DNA from: Xanthobacteraceae bacterium
GTDB taxonomy: Bacteria; Pseudomonadota; Alphaproteobacteria; Rhizobiales; Xanthobacteraceae
Direction of reading: 5' to 3'
NCBI GenBank assembly: GCA_030037185.1
Contig: JASHRR010001027.1
Span: forward strand, 1 to 6,453
Length of the DNA stretch: 6,453 bases
A program made the position numbers and the translations under genes. The notes under the pieces are model-generated. The model worked only from the letters and a program-made list of their open reading frames with translations, had not been told where the DNA came from and ran no database searches. Shown here piece after piece: positions 5,636-6,453 of this stretch (within the stretch, counting starts at the first letter, position 1; the number at the start of each line of letters is the position of its first letter).

Positions 5636-5640
5636 CCTCC
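5636..5640 (-). promoter_or_regulatory. Ribosome binding site fixing the fmdA start
   Basis: GGAGG on the minus strand, 5 nt before the ATG at 5630-5628. It rules against starting at the upstream in-frame ATG (5717), which would add 29 residues not expected in the family. Confidence 0.85.
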
Positions 5641-5771
5641 CATCGAGCGCCCCGTGAAGCGTGTGCAGACGCTAGAGCGCCGTACAGCAATCCAAATTGG
5701 CGAGACCAAAAAGGCACTGTGAGAAGAGCCTCACCGACTCACGGTAAAGCACCCAACGTAAACTGCATATG

Positions 5772-5784
5772 ATGCGTGTCGCAT
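5772..5784. promoter_or_regulatory. Candidate operator palindrome ATGCG-TGT-CGCAT
   Basis: Five-bp arms are exact reverse complements around three bases. It sits a few bases from the TGTAAA direct repeat in the A/T-rich centre of the divergent region, where a regulator of fmdA or of the adjacent response-regulator gene would be expected to bind. Function is inferred from position only. Confidence 0.35.
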
Positions 5785-5788
5785 GAAA

Positions 5789-5804
5789 TGTAAAAATTTG
5801 TAAA
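5789..5804. promoter_or_regulatory. TGTAAA direct repeat, candidate OmpR-type binding site
   Basis: TGTAAA (5789-5794) recurs at 5799-5804, a 10-bp spacing that places both half-sites on one helix face. OmpR/PhoB winged-helix regulators typically bind head-to-tail direct repeats spaced 10-11 bp, and a regulator of this class is encoded about 120 bp away. On the minus strand the site lies just downstream of the candidate -10 for fmdA. Confidence 0.4.
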
Positions 5805-5926
5805 GCTACTATACATTTTGGTTTCTTTGGGTTTCCATTCGAGAATTCTAAGCTGCGGAGTCGGTTGCGCGGATTTTGGGCATCGGCTCGGTTTCTCACA
5901 GGCGGTGCGTCAAGGTTCTCTGACAG

Positions 5927-6453
5927 ATGCCCGGTGACAGCGAAACCCAGCGAATCCTGGTTGTCGATGACGACGTGCGAATCTGCCGGCTGTTAACGAG
6001 GATATTGACAGCAGAAGGATATGCGGTCGAGACGGTCGGGAGCGGCCAGGCTATGCGGCGGACATTGCTCACTCGGACGTTCGATTTGATCATCCTTGAT
6101 CTGCGGCTTCCAGGCGAAGACGGGTTAACTCTGGCCCAGCGACTGCGGGCGGAATCGGATGTTCCCTTGATCATGCTTACGGGTCGAAACGAGCAGGTCG
6201 ATAAGGTCGTTGGATTGGAGATCGGCGCGGATGACTATGTAACTAAGCCGTTCGACCGGCGTGAGCTGGTCGCGAGGATCCGCAGCATCCTACGCAGGTC
6301 TCAAATGCGGCGCGCAACGGTCGATGCTTCGGATCGCGGCAAGTCGATAATCAAATTCGGGGGATGGACCTTGAACCTGGATCGTCGGGAGCTCACCGAA
6401 TCCGGAGGGGACAAGACTGAGTTGACAACATTCGAATTCCAACTGCTCTCCGT
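5927..6453 (+). CDS. OmpR-family response regulator, 3' end cut by window
   Basis: A cytoplasmic response regulator transcribed divergently from fmdA; 175 complete codons are visible and the frame is open at the window edge. The receiver domain (about 9-125) is intact: acidic triad Asp14-Asp15-Asp16 in ILVVDDDVRI, phosphoacceptor Asp58 in IILDLRLPGEDG, Thr85 in LIMLTGRNEQVDK, Lys107 in GADDYVTKPFDRREL. A linker leads to the start of the winged-helix domain (about 139 on: FGGWTLNLDRRELTE, then LTTFEFQLLS). The ATG at 5927 is the first possible start, because an in-frame TGA lies at 5921-5923; the upstream AAGG (about 11 nt away) is a weak ribosome binding site. No sensor kinase is visible, but one may follow to the right. 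Its position suggests it controls the fmd genes or its own promoter in the shared intergenic region (inference). Confidence 0.93.
   Translation, partial: MPGDSETQRILVVDDDVRICRLLTRILTAEGYAVETVGSGQAMRRTLLTRTFDLIILDLRLPGEDGLTLAQRLRAESDVPLIMLTGRNEQVDKVVGLEIGADDYVTKPFDRRELVARIRSILRRSQMRRATVDASDRGKSIIKFGGWTLNLDRRELTESGGDKTELTTFEFQLLS

Larger units (their letters stand above)
5631..5926. promoter_or_regulatory. Divergent intergenic region between fmdA and the OmpR-type regulator
   Basis: These 296 bp must contain the promoters of both divergent transcription units. The middle part (about 5750-5830) is clearly more A/T-rich than the flanks. A minus-strand -10 candidate TATAGT (5813-5808) has a weak -35 candidate TGGAAA (5837-5832) with an 18-nt spacer. 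That would give the fmdA transcript a leader of roughly 170 nt, which contains a small stem AGCGT/ACGCT (5658-5662 and 5669-5673). I found no convincing sigma-54 (GG-N10-GC) promoter. Candidate operator repeats are listed separately. Confidence 0.45.

Noticed and set aside
5631..5926. A sigma-54 promoter for the nitrogen-related fmdA run
   Set aside because: No TGGCAC-N5-TTGC-like element with correct GG/GC spacing was found on either strand.

Overview
The window reads as a GC-rich alphaproteobacterial chromosome, most like the Bradyrhizobium/Rhodopseudomonas group. That placement is inferred from protein flavour, codon use and gene content; no search was run. It is an accessory nitrogen-scavenging and stress locus. 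I see no insertion sequence, tRNA, rRNA or CRISPR array.

Layout, left to right. (1) 1-393, plus strand: the C-terminal 130 residues of a periplasmic urea/short-chain-amide ABC transporter binding protein (UrtA/FmdD type), followed by a 9-bp GC-rich hairpin that probably terminates its transcript. (2) 500-1000, plus: an unrecognised ORF with relaxed codon use. After it come about 360 bp with no gene I can support. (3) 2156-1362, minus: an orphan KdpE-like response regulator whose acidic pocket is altered (Asp-Cys instead of Asp-Asp). Its upstream region carries a perfect 10-bp inverted repeat. (4) 5630-2417, minus: a run of five same-strand genes. These are formamidase/acetamidase (fmdA), an AmiS/UreI-type amide or urea channel, an FmdB zinc-ribbon protein with a very His-rich tail, the fluoride channel CrcB/FluC, and a DUF190 protein, the usual partner of CrcB. 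(5) 5631-5926: a divergent intergenic region with candidate operator repeats. (6) 5927 to the right edge, plus: an OmpR-type response regulator, cut by the window end.

How the genes may work together. The binding protein and the AmiS/UreI channel would bring amides or urea across the inner membrane, and FmdA would hydrolyse formamide to formate and ammonia. The divergent OmpR-type regulator is the obvious candidate controller of the fmd genes, but this rests on position only. CrcB and DUF190 form a fluoride-resistance pair appended to the fmd run.

The most unusual structure is a 71-bp tandem repeat (two full copies plus a partial one) at the crcB 3' end. It seems to have broken an ancestral four-base stop/start overlap between crcB and the DUF190 gene, and to have given CrcB a new C-terminal tail by frameshift. 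Apart from this the locus looks like a known type of amide-utilisation cluster. I do not see convincing evidence of a wholly new system.
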